Assembly: GCA_030374765.1 (NCBI GenBank)
Contig: JARGXX010000092.1
Location: 2,268,001 to 2,332,000 of the forward strand
Length of the DNA: 64,000 nt
Reading direction: 5' to 3'
Origin: Agarophyton chilense
Taxonomy: Eukaryota > Rhodophyta > Florideophyceae > Gracilariales > Gracilariaceae
A program made the translations under genes and the position numbers. The notes below the pieces were generated by a model. It searched no databases, was not told where the DNA came from, and saw only the letters and a list, made by a program, of their open reading frames with translations. Below are positions 42,085 to 52,001 of this stretch, piece by piece. Numbering within the stretch: the stretch's first letter is position 1; each line of letters begins with the position of its first letter.

Positions 42085-43101
42085 CTACTGCGCCACCGCG
42101 CGCGCGTACTTGGCCTGGAAGTCCTCCATGTGCTCCACCAGCGCGTCCACCGCGCTGTCCGGAATGCCGTTGTACAGCGTGATGCGACAGCCCGGGAATA
42201 ATGGATGACAGAACAGTTGCAGTAGGCCCCGTTGCGCGCCCTCCACGCAGAATTGTTCCTCCATGTGGACGCTGCCATTGCCGATGCGGAATGGCACGTT
42301 CATGCGCGAGCGGTGCGCACTGTCGTTGCACTTGGGCGTGTAGAATCCGTTAGAGTCGTGGATCACGTCATACACGCGGCGCGCACGCTCCATGGCGCGC
42401 TTCTCCAGTGCTTCCAGTCCGCCGTTGTTGAGGTTGTCCTTGAGCACCAGGTCCACCATGTAGATGAGGAATGTTGGCGGCGTGTTGTAGATGGACGGGA
42501 TGGGTTTGCTATTGGCCATCACCGAGTACGACAGCACCGATGGGCACGTGGGCAGCTGCTTGTTCAACAGATCGTCTCTGACGATGACGACTACCACGCC
42601 GGCCGGGCCCAGGTTCTTGCCGCCCGATGCGTAGATGCAACCATAGCGGCTGACATTGATGCGGCGCGACAAGATTGTGGACGTAAAGTCGCCAACCAAC
42701 ACCGGGCTGCCTTCCGGCAACACAGGGTCCTCCAGAAACTCCAGGCCATGGATGGTTTCATTGGCACAGATGTGGACATAGGCACTGTCCGGGGAGATAT
42801 CCCATTGCGACACAGGCGGAATATACTGGAAGTTGTCCTCGGCGCCGTCATATGCCATACGCACTTTGCAGTACTTGGAGGCCTCTGTCATGGCACGTTG
42901 GCTCCAGTAACCAGTGCACACATAGTCGGCTTGCGTCTTGTCGCCCAACAGGTTGAGGGCGATGGCGGCAAACTGGCCGTGTGCACCGCCCTGCAGGAAG
43001 AGAATGTGGTAGTTGTCGGGCACATCGAGCATGATGCGCAGCTTGTCGGTGGCGGACGAGATGGCGTTCTGCACGGGGCCGCCCACATCGCGATGGCTCA
43101 T
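42085..43101 (-). CDS. serC: Phosphoserine aminotransferase, exon 2
   Basis: Second exon (338 codons plus stop) of a 389-residue PLP enzyme that converts 3-phosphohydroxypyruvate and glutamate to phosphoserine in serine biosynthesis. It begins MSHRDVGGPVQNAI directly after an AG acceptor (43102-43103). FLQGGAHGQFAAIALNLL, CANETIHGLEF and the PLP-lysine motif ASGGKNLGPAG (Lys 213 of the full protein) are all present. C-terminal FRIGNG and FCVEGAQRGLLQL match the family. The usual EVSHR-type motif is formed across the splice junction (MGIME | MSHRD). Confidence 0.93.
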   Translation of the reverse strand: MSHRDVGGPVQNAISSATDKLRIMLDVPDNYHILFLQGGAHGQFAAIALNLLGDKTQADYVCTGYWSQRAMTEASKYCKVRMAYDGAEDNFQYIPPVSQWDISPDSAYVHICANETIHGLEFLEDPVLPEGSPVLVGDFTSTILSRRINVSRYGCIYASGGKNLGPAGVVVVIVRDDLLNKQLPTCPSVLSYSVMANSKPIPSIYNTPPTFLIYMVDLVLKDNLNNGGLEALEKRAMERARRVYDVIHDSNGFYTPKCNDSAHRSRMNVPFRIGNGSVHMEEQFCVEGAQRGLLQLFCHPLFPGCRITLYNGIPDSAVDALVEHMEDFQAKYARAVAQ

Positions 43102-43229
43102 CTGTGCACGACATGAAACAGGGGGTGGACGGATGGAGAGAGAGAGAGAGCTTGCTGTGTGAGTGACATGGGAGAGAGAGAGAGAGAGAGAGAGGCAAAA
43201 GTGAGTCAGGGTGAGGGCTTAAAACATAC
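43102..43229 (-). other. Intron of the phosphoserine aminotransferase gene (128 nt)
   Basis: Donor GTATGT at 43229-43224, acceptor GTGCACAG ending at 43102, phase 0. It is dominated by (TC)n repeats on the transcribed strand, which may serve as polypyrimidine tract. Confidence 0.88.
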
Positions 43230-43382
43230 CTCCATAATTCCCATCCCGGTACTGTCCTTATTGCAAAACTCGGCACCGGCGGTACGCATGACCCAATCGG
43301 AGAGACACGCAGGGCCAGCGGAGAAGTTTCCAACGGCGCGATCGCGGCCGATAGGGAGCTGAGGCACAGAGTTGGGAGCCAT
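43230..43382 (-). CDS. serC: Phosphoserine aminotransferase, exon 1
   Basis: First 51 codons from ATG 43382: MAPNSVPQLPIGRDRAV, then NFSAGPACLSDWVM (the FSAGPA motif that opens all SerC proteins), ending STGMGIME at the donor site. There is little room for a transit peptide (about 18 residues before the enzyme core), so cytosol is possible. Confidence 0.92.
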
Positions 43383-43536
43383 GAGGATTTGGATACAGAA
43401 AGCAACAGAACAAACAAGACGAGAGAAGCGCAGAAAGCAGCAGAGACTCTGTTGTGAGGGAGTTGAGGGTGGTGCGGGCAGGGGCAGATGGGAAGAGAGG
43501 GTAGAGTGGGAGTGAGAGAGGGGGGGGGGGGGGTTC

Positions 43537-43543
43537 TTTTATA
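43537..43543 (-). promoter_or_regulatory. TATA box of the phosphoserine aminotransferase gene
   Basis: TATAAAA on the minus strand, about 155 nt upstream of the ATG, followed by a run of 13 C residues on the transcript-sense strand (G on plus, 43520-43533). Confidence 0.6.
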
Positions 43544-44753
43544 GGGCACAGCGAGGCGACAGCAGCGGCGCGAAAGTCGGCTATAGCCAGCTCAGCATAG
43601 GTTTGGGAGGGGGTATGCGCGCGAACAGCTGCGCAAACGGCGCAACGGGGCGGAGGTGTGTGTGTGGGGCGGGGCGGCACGGGGTGAGGGGTTGGGGGGG
43701 ACAAGACTGTGGTCACCAGACGCAAGCGCGGCGAGAAGGCGCAAATGAAGCGTTAGAGCACACACATGCGACGCTACACACACACAAAAGCTGAAAGCAC
43801 ACACAAATGACATTTCGCACATGGCACGGCGCATGTGTTTCGCGCTTGTGTGACACGACGCGTGGGCGCATGGTTTAGTTTTGCTTGTCACGCTGGTGCG
43901 GGGCGCGTTTTTTGTGTTTTGAAAAAGTTTTAAACAAAAGTGTGGCGTCTTTTTCTTTTTGGTGGTTTTGGGTTTTGGATGTGACGCTGACGGCGCCGCT
44001 GTTGCGGGCGGACGAGCGCGAAACAGAGAGGGAGAGAAAGAGAAAGGGAGGGCGAGAGAGGAGAAGAGAGGGGTAGAGAGGGGGAGAGGGAGAGAGGGAA
44101 AGAGGGAGAGAGGGAGAGAGAGGGGGAGAGAAAGGGAGTGTGGGAGAAAAAGGAAGGGAGAGAGCACAACACACAGAGCGCGCGAACGCGAAGTGTCTAC
44201 GTGGCTAGCACAGTTGGAACAAGTAGCCACGATTTCAAAGACGTAAGCAACGCGCAACGAGACGCGGGGGAGGCGTTTTATTTTAGCACAGGCACGTGTG
44301 ACTGTATGCGACGTGTGCGCGCGCGCCAAGCTGGGTGACAGAGCTCACGTGGTGTAGCACACACGTTTCAAGTGCGCCACACACCACCCACACACGCCGC
44401 GCTCGCAAAATAGAAGAGACAAAAAATAAAAAAAAGGTTTTCTACTTTTGTTCCAATCACCAAGCTCCACGTCCTCGCGGCCGCCCCCCCTCGCACCAAA
44501 AAGCGCGCGCCTTTTAACAACAGCCACTGAGCGAGCGGCGCGCAGCAATGCAAAAAAATCGACTCAAAACAAAGGAAGAAGAAGAAGAAGAAAAAAAAAA
44601 AAAAAAAAAAAAAAAGTTTTTCTATTTTGTTTTCGTTTCTCTCACCCGCTTGCAGTTGAATTTTGTTTTTCCTTTGCTACTTACACCTGCCACTCGCCTC
44701 GTTTGGCAAGAGCACGCGTGTCACACGGCGCCCGATCGTTCCACCCCGTGTGA
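43544..44753. other. Intergenic, strong purine/pyrimidine asymmetry
   Basis: No gene supported. 44025-44165 is an almost pure GA tract of about 140 nt, and 44572-44615 is (GAA)n running into 25 consecutive A residues. Apparent open frames here (Ser/Leu/Pro- or Glu/Arg-rich) are products of these tracts. Confidence 0.6.
44591..44615 (+). repeat. A25 homopolymer
   Basis: Twenty-five consecutive A after (GAA)n; on the minus strand this is a T-run about 140 nt after the MFS stop codon, near its likely 3' end. Confidence 0.85.
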
Positions 44754-46190
44754 TCAGCACGCGCCGTCCGCACGCAAGCCTTCTCGCCGTAACAACGGCT
44801 CGGTCTCCGCGTCGTTGGCGCGATGCCTCTTCCCGTGCTCCTGGTCGCCGCGCGACTGCGCCTGCGCCTGCGCCTCCCCCTCCGTCACCGCGGCCGCGTG
44901 CGCCACGTTCAAGTCAATGCGCAGCGCGTACGGCAGCGCCACGATCATGATTTGAAGCAGCGCCAGCCCGCAGTAAAGCGCGGGCGCGCCGAGCCGTTCG
45001 TAGCCCACTCCAGAGAGCAGCGCGCCTGCCGCCGGCCCGATGCCGTAGAACAGCGCGCAAAGTACGCCCTGTGCCGTACTGTTCAGCGTGGCTGGCGCCA
45101 GTTGGTTGGTGATTTCAAGCGCCGACGTGAGGAATAGTGCGTACGTTCCGCCGTTCATCACCTCCACTAGTACGAATGCCGCCGACCGGTTCGGCATAAA
45201 TTGTACCACGCAGTACGCCACCATGGTGAACGACGACATGAGCAGCCCGTAGTTGAAGCCCGCGTGCGCGCCGCCAAAGCGTCGCCAAAACCACGTGTCA
45301 CAGAAGAATGTCAGCGCCTCCGCTCCGCAGCTGAAGAACACCGACAAACCCAGCGACGTGGTGCTGACGCCCAGCGAAGAAAAGTAGATGAACACGGTCA
45401 TTTGAAACACACCCAACACAACCCCCTGCACCAAAACCGTCAGCATGCAGTACATGACGCGCGGCGACGACAAGAGCAATCGCAGCATGACGCGCGTGGA
45501 GCCGTGTGCGTCGCCACCGCTACGCAGCTGCTTGCGTCTCGTCTGGCGCTCAAACAGCGCGGGCGATAGATCCAGCGCAAATGCCAGCACACATAGCACG
45601 CCCACTCCAAACAGCACCTGTGTGTACAGTATCACAAGGAGATCACCGCCGAAAAACAGTCTCGAAACGTACGGACCCACAACGGAGGCCAATCCCCAAC
45701 CCACGCTACCCCACAGTCGCAGCGTACCGTATCCCGTGCGGTGCTTTTGCGTCTCCTCCAACGTGGCAATGGCCGCATTGTTCACAGTGGGCTCACATCC
45801 GCTGATGAACAGCTCGCGCAGCACAATCACTGCCAATACGGTGTGCAACGAGCGCACGTGCGCCAACACCAGCGTGCACGTGTAGTAGCCCATGTGCGCT
45901 ATAAGCAGTAGCATACGATGACGACGCGTCATGTCACACAGCCAGGTGAACACTGGCGCACCCACGAAAATCACCAGCCGACGCGAGGCCATCATGTAGC
46001 CGATGACGGACGGCGACAGATGCATGACTTGCTGCAGCACCAGCGGCAGAAACAGCTGTGTGAACTGCGCCGCAAAGTATAGCAGATACCAGATCTTGAG
46101 CGGCAGCAGCGAGCGCGCAGCGGCGCCCGCGTGGGGCGGCGACGACGACGGCGGCGACGGTGCGGCGCAGGGTGGTGTGGGCGACGTCAT
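44754..46190 (-). CDS. Major facilitator superfamily transporter (MFS_1-like)
   Basis: The protein has 478 residues and about 12 hydrophobic segments. The start PLKIWYLLYFAAQFTQLFLPLVL and the first loop SPSVIGYMMASRRLVIFVGAPVFTWLCDMTRRHR match the MFS_1-like (LacY/NUP-related, MFSD6-type) pattern of YF..., a G in helix 2, and a D-x4-R/H loop. A Pro-rich head of about 25 residues and a hydrophilic tail (QAQAQSRGDQEHGKRHRAND) with a dileucine-like ETEPLLRRE are cytosolic. The ETEPLL motif could direct vacuolar sorting; that is inference. Substrate unknown. Single exon, ATG at 46190. Lies upstream of the aminotransferase gene on the same strand but 1.4 kb away, with its own promoter. Confidence 0.85.
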   Translation of the reverse strand: MTSPTPPCAAPSPPSSSPPHAGAAARSLLPLKIWYLLYFAAQFTQLFLPLVLQQVMHLSPSVIGYMMASRRLVIFVGAPVFTWLCDMTRRHRMLLLIAHMGYYTCTLVLAHVRSLHTVLAVIVLRELFISGCEPTVNNAAIATLEETQKHRTGYGTLRLWGSVGWGLASVVGPYVSRLFFGGDLLVILYTQVLFGVGVLCVLAFALDLSPALFERQTRRKQLRSGGDAHGSTRVMLRLLLSSPRVMYCMLTVLVQGVVLGVFQMTVFIYFSSLGVSTTSLGLSVFFSCGAEALTFFCDTWFWRRFGGAHAGFNYGLLMSSFTMVAYCVVQFMPNRSAAFVLVEVMNGGTYALFLTSALEITNQLAPATLNSTAQGVLCALFYGIGPAAGALLSGVGYERLGAPALYCGLALLQIMIVALPYALRIDLNVAHAAAVTEGEAQAQAQSRGDQEHGKRHRANDAETEPLLRREGLRADGAC

Positions 46191-47953
46191 TGTGCGCGGC
46201 AGGCGAGCAACAAGCGTGAAGAAGCGGACAGGAGCAAGAGCACTAGGGGGGAGGAGTGAGGCGAAATGGGAATGTTAGCATTTGGACGTTGTGTGTGAGT
46301 ACGACGCGAGGCTTACAAGAGGCCGAAGCAGGCGGCGCGGGGGGGCAGCGTCTGACGGCGGCACGCACGCGCGCAAAAGTGATAGGCGCACACAGAATGC
46401 GCACCGCCACAAACAAGCAACAGGCGCGACAGCTGTGAAGGTTCGCGGCGCATGGGCGCATGGGGCTGGGCACCGTGGGCCTGTGTGCGTCAAACACTCC
46501 CACACGCATACACTTGGCTTTTTATTTCATTCCGTGTGCGATGGGCGCTGACGTAAAACCTCTGGTAGCGTTTACCTTCGGCGCGAACGCGGAGGCGGTC
46601 GTGTGGGCGTTTGCGGTGCACAATGCTCCTCGCATACGTGTGCAGGACATGTTTGTTCAACGCTCGTAATGTAAGCGCTGTATGCTGACCACCCACAACC
46701 AAACACTTGTCTACTGTAACTCTCTGTATGTTGCCCGCTCTGTTTACTACGCGTATCTACAAGCTACGAACAGCGTCTCTCTGCATTCGTCAACACGTGC
46801 CAATGAAGATGTACGAAGGGTACTTTATGCTTTCCATGTACCATTGCGGCGCCGTCAGATGCGCCACCACGAGCATCGTTTGTGGTGCGTATTCATTCTT
46901 TCGGCCCTCATTGCTGTCGCTCCTTTTGCGCGTATCTCCCGCCCCCGTGGCACCAACGTTGTCGTGCAACGTGTATGGATGACGTGCCGCTTGCACAAAT
47001 ATCTGCCCGAGTACGCTACGCACTTGCTCCAATTGGCGTTGTGCATTTTTTCAATCTCCCAATCTCCGCTGCTATCACAACCTGTGTGCATCATCATCCT
47101 ACAAACCCACTCCGACACCTTAAAACGGCGCCGTTCGCCAAAGATGTGGGCCGACCACGCCAACATCATTACCTCAACCTCCTCCGCACAGCTTCTTCAC
47201 ACCCCTCCCTGCAAGCTGTCACCCACTGCTTGACCGCTTCCCAAATGGAACCCGATACTTCCATGAAAGTTGCAAAACGTTCTTCCTCTGCCTCACCGCG
47301 TCAAAGGCGCCTTCCGCGTGCCCAGCCCGCCCATCAACCTCCCGCGCTCCCCTCCAAGCCCTCTTCGCCTCCTTCTTCGAGCGAGACCGACGTCCAGAAC
47401 TGGATGCTTTACGCAAGTGATCACCATCTCATGCATTTGTTTGATATGTCACCCGCTACAACCCCCTGAACCACACACTCCTCGTCATGCATTCATTTCA
47501 TGTCAGTTCTTCACTCTTGCTCACTGCTCATCAAAGTAACGCCGTTCTTTTCAGTCCGTCAGTTCGAAATGCCTTTTGTACATAGAGACCCCAGCTCGGA
47601 CCACCTCATCCCTTATCTATCCACTTTCTGCGTCGATTTAAAAGTAAACGAGCAGTGACTATCCCCCATAAGTACGTGTTTGACTCACTACCAATCCCCA
47701 TTCGTGCTGCGGAAACCATCCACACAACAGCATGTATCTGTCGATACCACACACGCTTTCGTACGATGCGCGCTTCGTTTGCGGAAAAACTTCCCACATA
47801 GAGCGAAAAGTAAAACAAAACGCCTTATGGAGCCCACATAGAAACGAATGCAAAACCGAAAAACGATTTTACTTATTGCGGTTGCAATCCATCACACGAC
47901 TACCAAACGTCCGAAGAACGGTCGTTTAACTCTTACAAGACGAACACTATCGC
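46191..47953. other. Intergenic region, mostly empty
   Basis: No recognisable gene apart from the doubtful small frame at 47245-47469. Moderately GC-rich with CA/GT-rich patches. Confidence 0.45.
47245..47469 (+). CDS. Possible small protein (74 aa), unrecognised
   Basis: ATG 47245 opens MEPDTSMKVAKRSSSASPRQ, followed by a Pro/Ser-rich stretch and DVQNWMLYASDHHLMHLF. The composition is plausible for a small basic, disordered protein with a helical tail, but there is no family match and the frame also stays open upstream of the ATG. Confidence 0.22.
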   Translation: MEPDTSMKVAKRSSSASPRQRRLPRAQPAHQPPALPSKPSSPPSSSETDVQNWMLYASDHHLMHLFDMSPATTP

Positions 47954-49275
47954 TTAGCAGAAGGGAAGAATGACCCTGTAGTACGTAAGACCTTCGTCAC
48001 CCCGCGGATGCCGAAAGTTATCAAAAGTCCAGATAAGGCCTCCATACGTATTCTGGAAGGCAATGTACTCCGCGTACGTGGAGATGAACTCCGTGTGCTG
48101 CAGCGCCGGGGTCCAACCGCTAAAGTCGTACGCAGGATCGGTGAAGAAGTCAGTGTTGGGCGGATTCTTCGTCACGATAGCGGTGATACCAGAGTCTGGT
48201 GGCAGAACGGAAGGATACCACGTGTTGGTGTTCACATCGCGAACGGCGGTAATCAAGGCCTCCCAGATACCACCAGAGTTCGATACGCGGTAGTACAGGT
48301 CATCGCAAACGCCGTTGTACGTGTAGCTTCCAGCAACAATATTATCAGGAGTGGGCGGACCAAGTTCCGTTCCGCACATCATCGGCACGACACCATCATC
48401 TGCAAGCGCCTCAATCTCAATGGAGATGATGGTGGAGCAGAATCCAGTGCAAGAGCACGCCGTTCCAGCTTCGCATGTATCCGTGGGAGTACACACGCCT
48501 CCGAGGGGAACGACAACAGCGCTGGACGGGGTGGGAGAGACCGACGGCGTGGCCGATGAAGACGCGGAAGGTGAAGGCGCCGGAGAGTTGGATGGGGTGG
48601 GCGAAGCCGAGGCGGAGGGCGTGGCTGACGCGCTCGCAGACGGAGATGCGGATGCGGATGGAGCCGGGGAGGAGGAAGCCGAAGGCACCGGCGAGGAGGA
48701 CAGCGAAGGAGCCGGCGAGGAGGACAGCGAAGGAGCCGGCGAGGAGGACAACGAAGGAGCCGGCGAGGAGGACGCTGAAGCTGCCGGCGATGAAGACGCT
48801 GAAGGTATCGGTGAAGAAGAGGACGATGGCACAGGTGATGAAGACGAAGACGGTGCCGGGGAGGAAGACATCGAAGGTGCTGGGGACGAAGACATCGAAG
48901 GTGCTGGGGACGAAGACATCGACGGTGCCGGCGAAGAAGAAGACGATGGCGCCGGGGAGGAAGACATCGAAGGTGCCGGGGAGGAAGACATCGAAGGTGC
49001 CGAGGACGAAGACATCGACGGTGCCGGCGAAGAAGAAGAAGATGGTGCCGGCGAGGAGGATGAAGACGGGCCTGGGGATGACGACATCGACGGTGCCGGT
49101 GAAGAGGACGAGCTGGGAGTGGGAGCCAACTCGTTGCGGGGAGTGACACAGGTCACCTGGGTGGCTAGCTCGCAGTCAACAATCGCACCAAACGCAGACG
49201 GGGCAGCGCCGATGGGGCGATACACGGTACGCATGAGGCTGCAATCAGTAATATCGCACATTTCAAATCCGGCAC
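47954..49275 (-). CDS. Secreted stalk protein copy A, exon 2
   Basis: It encodes residues 63-502 of copy A. After a short Cys part (CAGFEMCDITDCSLMRTVYRP), a stalk of about 190 residues consists of SSSSPAPS/MSSSPAPS 8-mers, likely extended and O-glycosylated. The globular C-terminus begins GGVCTPTDTCEAGTACSCTGFC and ends with the Trp/Tyr-rich block NFRHPRGDEG...YYRVILPFC. Four more 8-residue units than copy B. No membrane anchor. Probably cell wall or extracellular matrix; function unknown. Confidence 0.85.
48535..49110 (-). repeat. SSPAPS-coding tandem repeat, copy A
   Basis: Degenerate 24-bp units encoding (S/M/A/L)SSSPAPS. Differs from copy B by exactly 96 bp, i.e. four units. Confidence 0.85.
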
Positions 49276-49367
49276 CTGGGGTGGGTTGCAAAAGGGCACA
49301 AAAGTTAGACGATGTTAGTGGTGATGAAGCTAAGGGAGGGGGATGAAACGGGCTTGTGCGGACGTAC
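49276..49367 (-). other. Intron of copy A (92 nt)
   Basis: Donor GTACGT (49367-49362), acceptor CCCCAG ending at 49276, phase 1. Same length and nearly the same sequence as the intron of copy B. Confidence 0.9.
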
Positions 49368-49554
49368 AATCACAAACGAAACCAGAGCCGCATTCATAGG
49401 TCTCGCACTTGGTGGAGGCCCCGGAGCCGCTGTAGTAGCGAAGGCAGGTTCGACCGGCCTGCGCTTGGGTGCAGACGCATTCGGTGTCGGTGTAGATGCA
49501 ATGGGCGGAGGCAAAGGCCAACAGCGCGGCGGTGACGAAGGCGTGAAGAATCAT
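49368..49554 (-). CDS. Secreted stalk protein copy A, exon 1
   Basis: Signal peptide MILHAFVTAALLAFASA, then a Cys-rich module (HCIYTDTECVCTQAQAG, CLRYYSG, TKCETYECGSGFVCD) that is completed by the first codons of exon 2. The ATG at 49554 follows a conserved leader shared with copy B. Confidence 0.87.
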
Positions 49555-50496
49555 GTTGGAAACTGCGGCGCGCTGTGCAATATGTGAGAGATTGCTGAAT
49601 GAGAGGGTTGGAAGAAGCAAGATGGTTGCGACAGCTCCGGGAGGAGAGCGGTATAAGTAGGGAACGAGACGCGAAGAACAAAGAGAGTCATGGTGCGAGG
49701 AGCGCGGAAGCGGCCGCAGGCGATCGACGACAATGGTGTTCAATTAGGAGGAGGGGAGCAGGACCCTTGGAAGGCGGTGCGGAAAAGAGAGAACTGGGGC
49801 GGTGAAGGAAGCAAGTGGCGGTTGAGCGTGGACGGTGGTGTGTCGCAACGCTACCCGGTGACTGAGAGACAGATCACAATTGAGCGCGACGCCGACCGGC
49901 GGGACAGCGACCGATCACGCCGTCACGTCTACCTTCTTATGTGTTGCAGTCACGTCTTGGTCGCGCTCGATCACTGCTACACGTAGTCTTGCGTGTGTAA
50001 GCTTGGCGCAGTGGTCAAGCATTAATTATGACAGTTGACTTTAAAAGTTTGAGGAGATTTTAGCGCTTTTGTGTTGAATAACTCTAGTAGAGTTGGACCA
50101 TCTCCCGTAGAGTAGTGTATCTTCGCCGCATAGTAGTAAAGCTCAATCGCAACCATCGCCCACCGTTCGAAGCGCCCAAGCGGCCGTCCCGTCTCTAATC
50201 ACGCTCAATTGTAATCCGGCGCGCTGCGCCACCGTCCACGCTCGCCGCCTCACCTTCTCTTCTACCCCATTTGCGCCCCGCCCAAAGAGTTACCCCGTCT
50301 CCCGCAATTAAGGCCAGGTACCGTTGCTCGCTTGCGACCGCTTCCGCCCGCCTCTCACCATGACTCTCTTTGTTCTTCGCGTCTCGTTCCCTACTTATAC
50401 CGCTCTCCTCCCGGAGCTGTCGCAACCATCTTGCTTCTTCCAACCCTCTCATTCAGCAATCTCTCACATATTGCACAGCGCGCCGCAGTTTCCAAC
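49555..50496. promoter_or_regulatory. Shared divergent promoter region of the duplicated pair
   Basis: The two genes are head to head, 942 bp apart. About 170-190 bp next to each ATG are near-identical inverse copies, including a CTACTTATACCGC box (50391-50403 and its mirror near 49650). Similarity then becomes patchy (short matches such as GCGTGGACGGTGG and ACAATTGAGCG) and the central 49900-50190 is unique. Confidence 0.7.
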
Positions 50497-50683
50497 ATGA
50501 TTCTTCACGCCTTCGTCACCGCCGCGCTGTTGGCCTTTGCCTCCGCCCATTGCATCTACACTGACACCGAATGCGTCTGCACCCAAGCGCAGGCCGGCCG
50601 AACCTGCCTTCGCTACTACAGCGGCTCCGGGGCCTCCACCAAGTGCGAGACCTATGAATGCGGCTCTGGTTTCGTTTGTGATT
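50497..50683 (+). CDS. Secreted stalk protein copy B, exon 1
   Basis: Same 62 codons plus one base as copy A: signal peptide followed by the Cys-rich module. Ends at the donor GTACGT. Confidence 0.87.
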
Positions 50684-50775
50684 GTACGTCCGCACGAGCC
50701 CGTTTCATCCCCCTCCCTTAGCTTCATCACCACTAACATCGTCTAACTTTTGTGCCCTTTTGCAACCCACCCCAG
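50684..50775 (+). other. Intron of copy B (92 nt)
   Basis: GTACGT ... CACCCCAG, phase 1; splits the Cys codon of FVCDC. Confidence 0.9.
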
Positions 50776-52001
50776 GTGCCGGATTTGAAATGTGCGATAT
50801 TACTGATTGCAGCCTCATGCGTACCGTGTATCGCCCCATCGGCGCTGCCCCGTCTGCGTTTGGTGCGATTGTTGACTGCGAGCTAGCCACCCAGGTGACC
50901 TGTGTCACTCCCCGCAACGAGTTGGCTCCCACTCCCAGCTCGTCCTCTTCACCGGCACCGTCGATGTCGTCATCCCCAGGCCCGTCTTCATCCTCCTCGC
51001 CGGCACCATCTTCTTCTTCTTCGCCGGCACCGTCGATGTCTTCGTCCCCAGCACCTTCGATGTCTTCGTCCCCAGCACCTTCGATGTCTTCCTCCCCGGC
51101 ACCGTCTTCGTCTTCATCACCTGTGCCATCGTCCTCTTCTTCGCCGATACCTTCAGCGTCTTCATCGCCGGCAGCTTCAGCGTCCTCCTCGCCGGCTCCT
51201 TCGTTGTCCTCCTCGCCGGCTCCTTCGCTGTCCTCCTCGCCGGCTCCTTCGCTGTCCTCCTCGCCGGTGCCTTCGGCTTCCTCCTCCCCGGCTCCATCCG
51301 CATCCGCATCTCCGTCTGCGAGCGCGTCAGCCACGCCCTCCGCCTCGGCTTCGCCCACCCCATCCAACTCTCCGGCGCCTTCACCTTCCGCGTCTTCATC
51401 GGCCACGCCGTCGGTCTCTCCCACCCCGTCCAGCGCTGTTGTCGTTCCCCTCGGAGGCGTGTGTACTCCCACGGATACATGCGAAGCTGGAACGGCGTGC
51501 TCTTGCACTGGATTCTGCTCCACCATCATCTCCATTGAGATTGAGGCGCTTGCAGATGATGGTGTCGTGCCGATGATGTGCGGAACGGAACTTGGTCCGC
51601 CCACTCCTGATAATATTGTTGAAGGAAGCTACACGTACAACGGCGTTTGCGATGACCTGTACTACCGCGTATCGAACTCTGGTGGCATCTGGGAGGCCTT
51701 GATTACCGCCGTTCGCGATGTGAACACCAACACATGGTATCCTTCCGTCCTGCCACCAGACTCTGGTATCACCGCCATTGTGACGAAGAATCCGCCCAAC
51801 ACTGACTTCTTCACCGATCCTGCGTACGACTTCAGCGGTTGGACCCCGGCGCTGCAGCACACTGAGACCATCGCCACGTATGCGGAATACATTGCATTCC
51901 AAAATGACCATGGGGGCATCATCTGGACTTTTGATAACTTTCGGCATCCGCGGGGTGACGAAGGTTTCACGTACTACAGGGTCATTCTTCCCTTCTGCTA
52001 A
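50776..52001 (+). CDS. Secreted stalk protein copy B, exon 2
   Basis: Completes a 470-residue protein. It matches copy A almost residue for residue until about 45 residues before the end, apart from four missing 8-mers in the stalk and rare changes (A/E in NIV-A/E-GSYTY). The last block carries a cluster of differences: HTETIATYAEY against HTEFISTYAEY, FQNDHGGI against FQNTYGGL, DEGF against DEGL. Right after the stop both copies share TAAGCGATAGT and then are unrelated. Confidence 0.85.
50935..51430 (+). repeat. SSPAPS-coding tandem repeat, copy B
   Basis: The same 24-bp repeat, four units shorter than in copy A. Confidence 0.85.

Noticed and set aside
43592-44329. 245-aa minus-strand Ser/Leu/Pro-rich frame
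   Set aside because: Generated by the long GA/TC tract at 44025-44165; low-complexity artefact.
46882-47244. Upstream extension of the small 47245 frame
   Set aside because: No ATG context or motif supports it, and the composition changes abruptly.
48379-49149. Arg/Leu/His-rich and Glu/Gly/Asp-rich long frames over the duplicated genes (both copies)
   Set aside because: They are alternative-frame readings of the SSPAPS repeat; the spliced gene with signal peptide and Cys modules is the real one.
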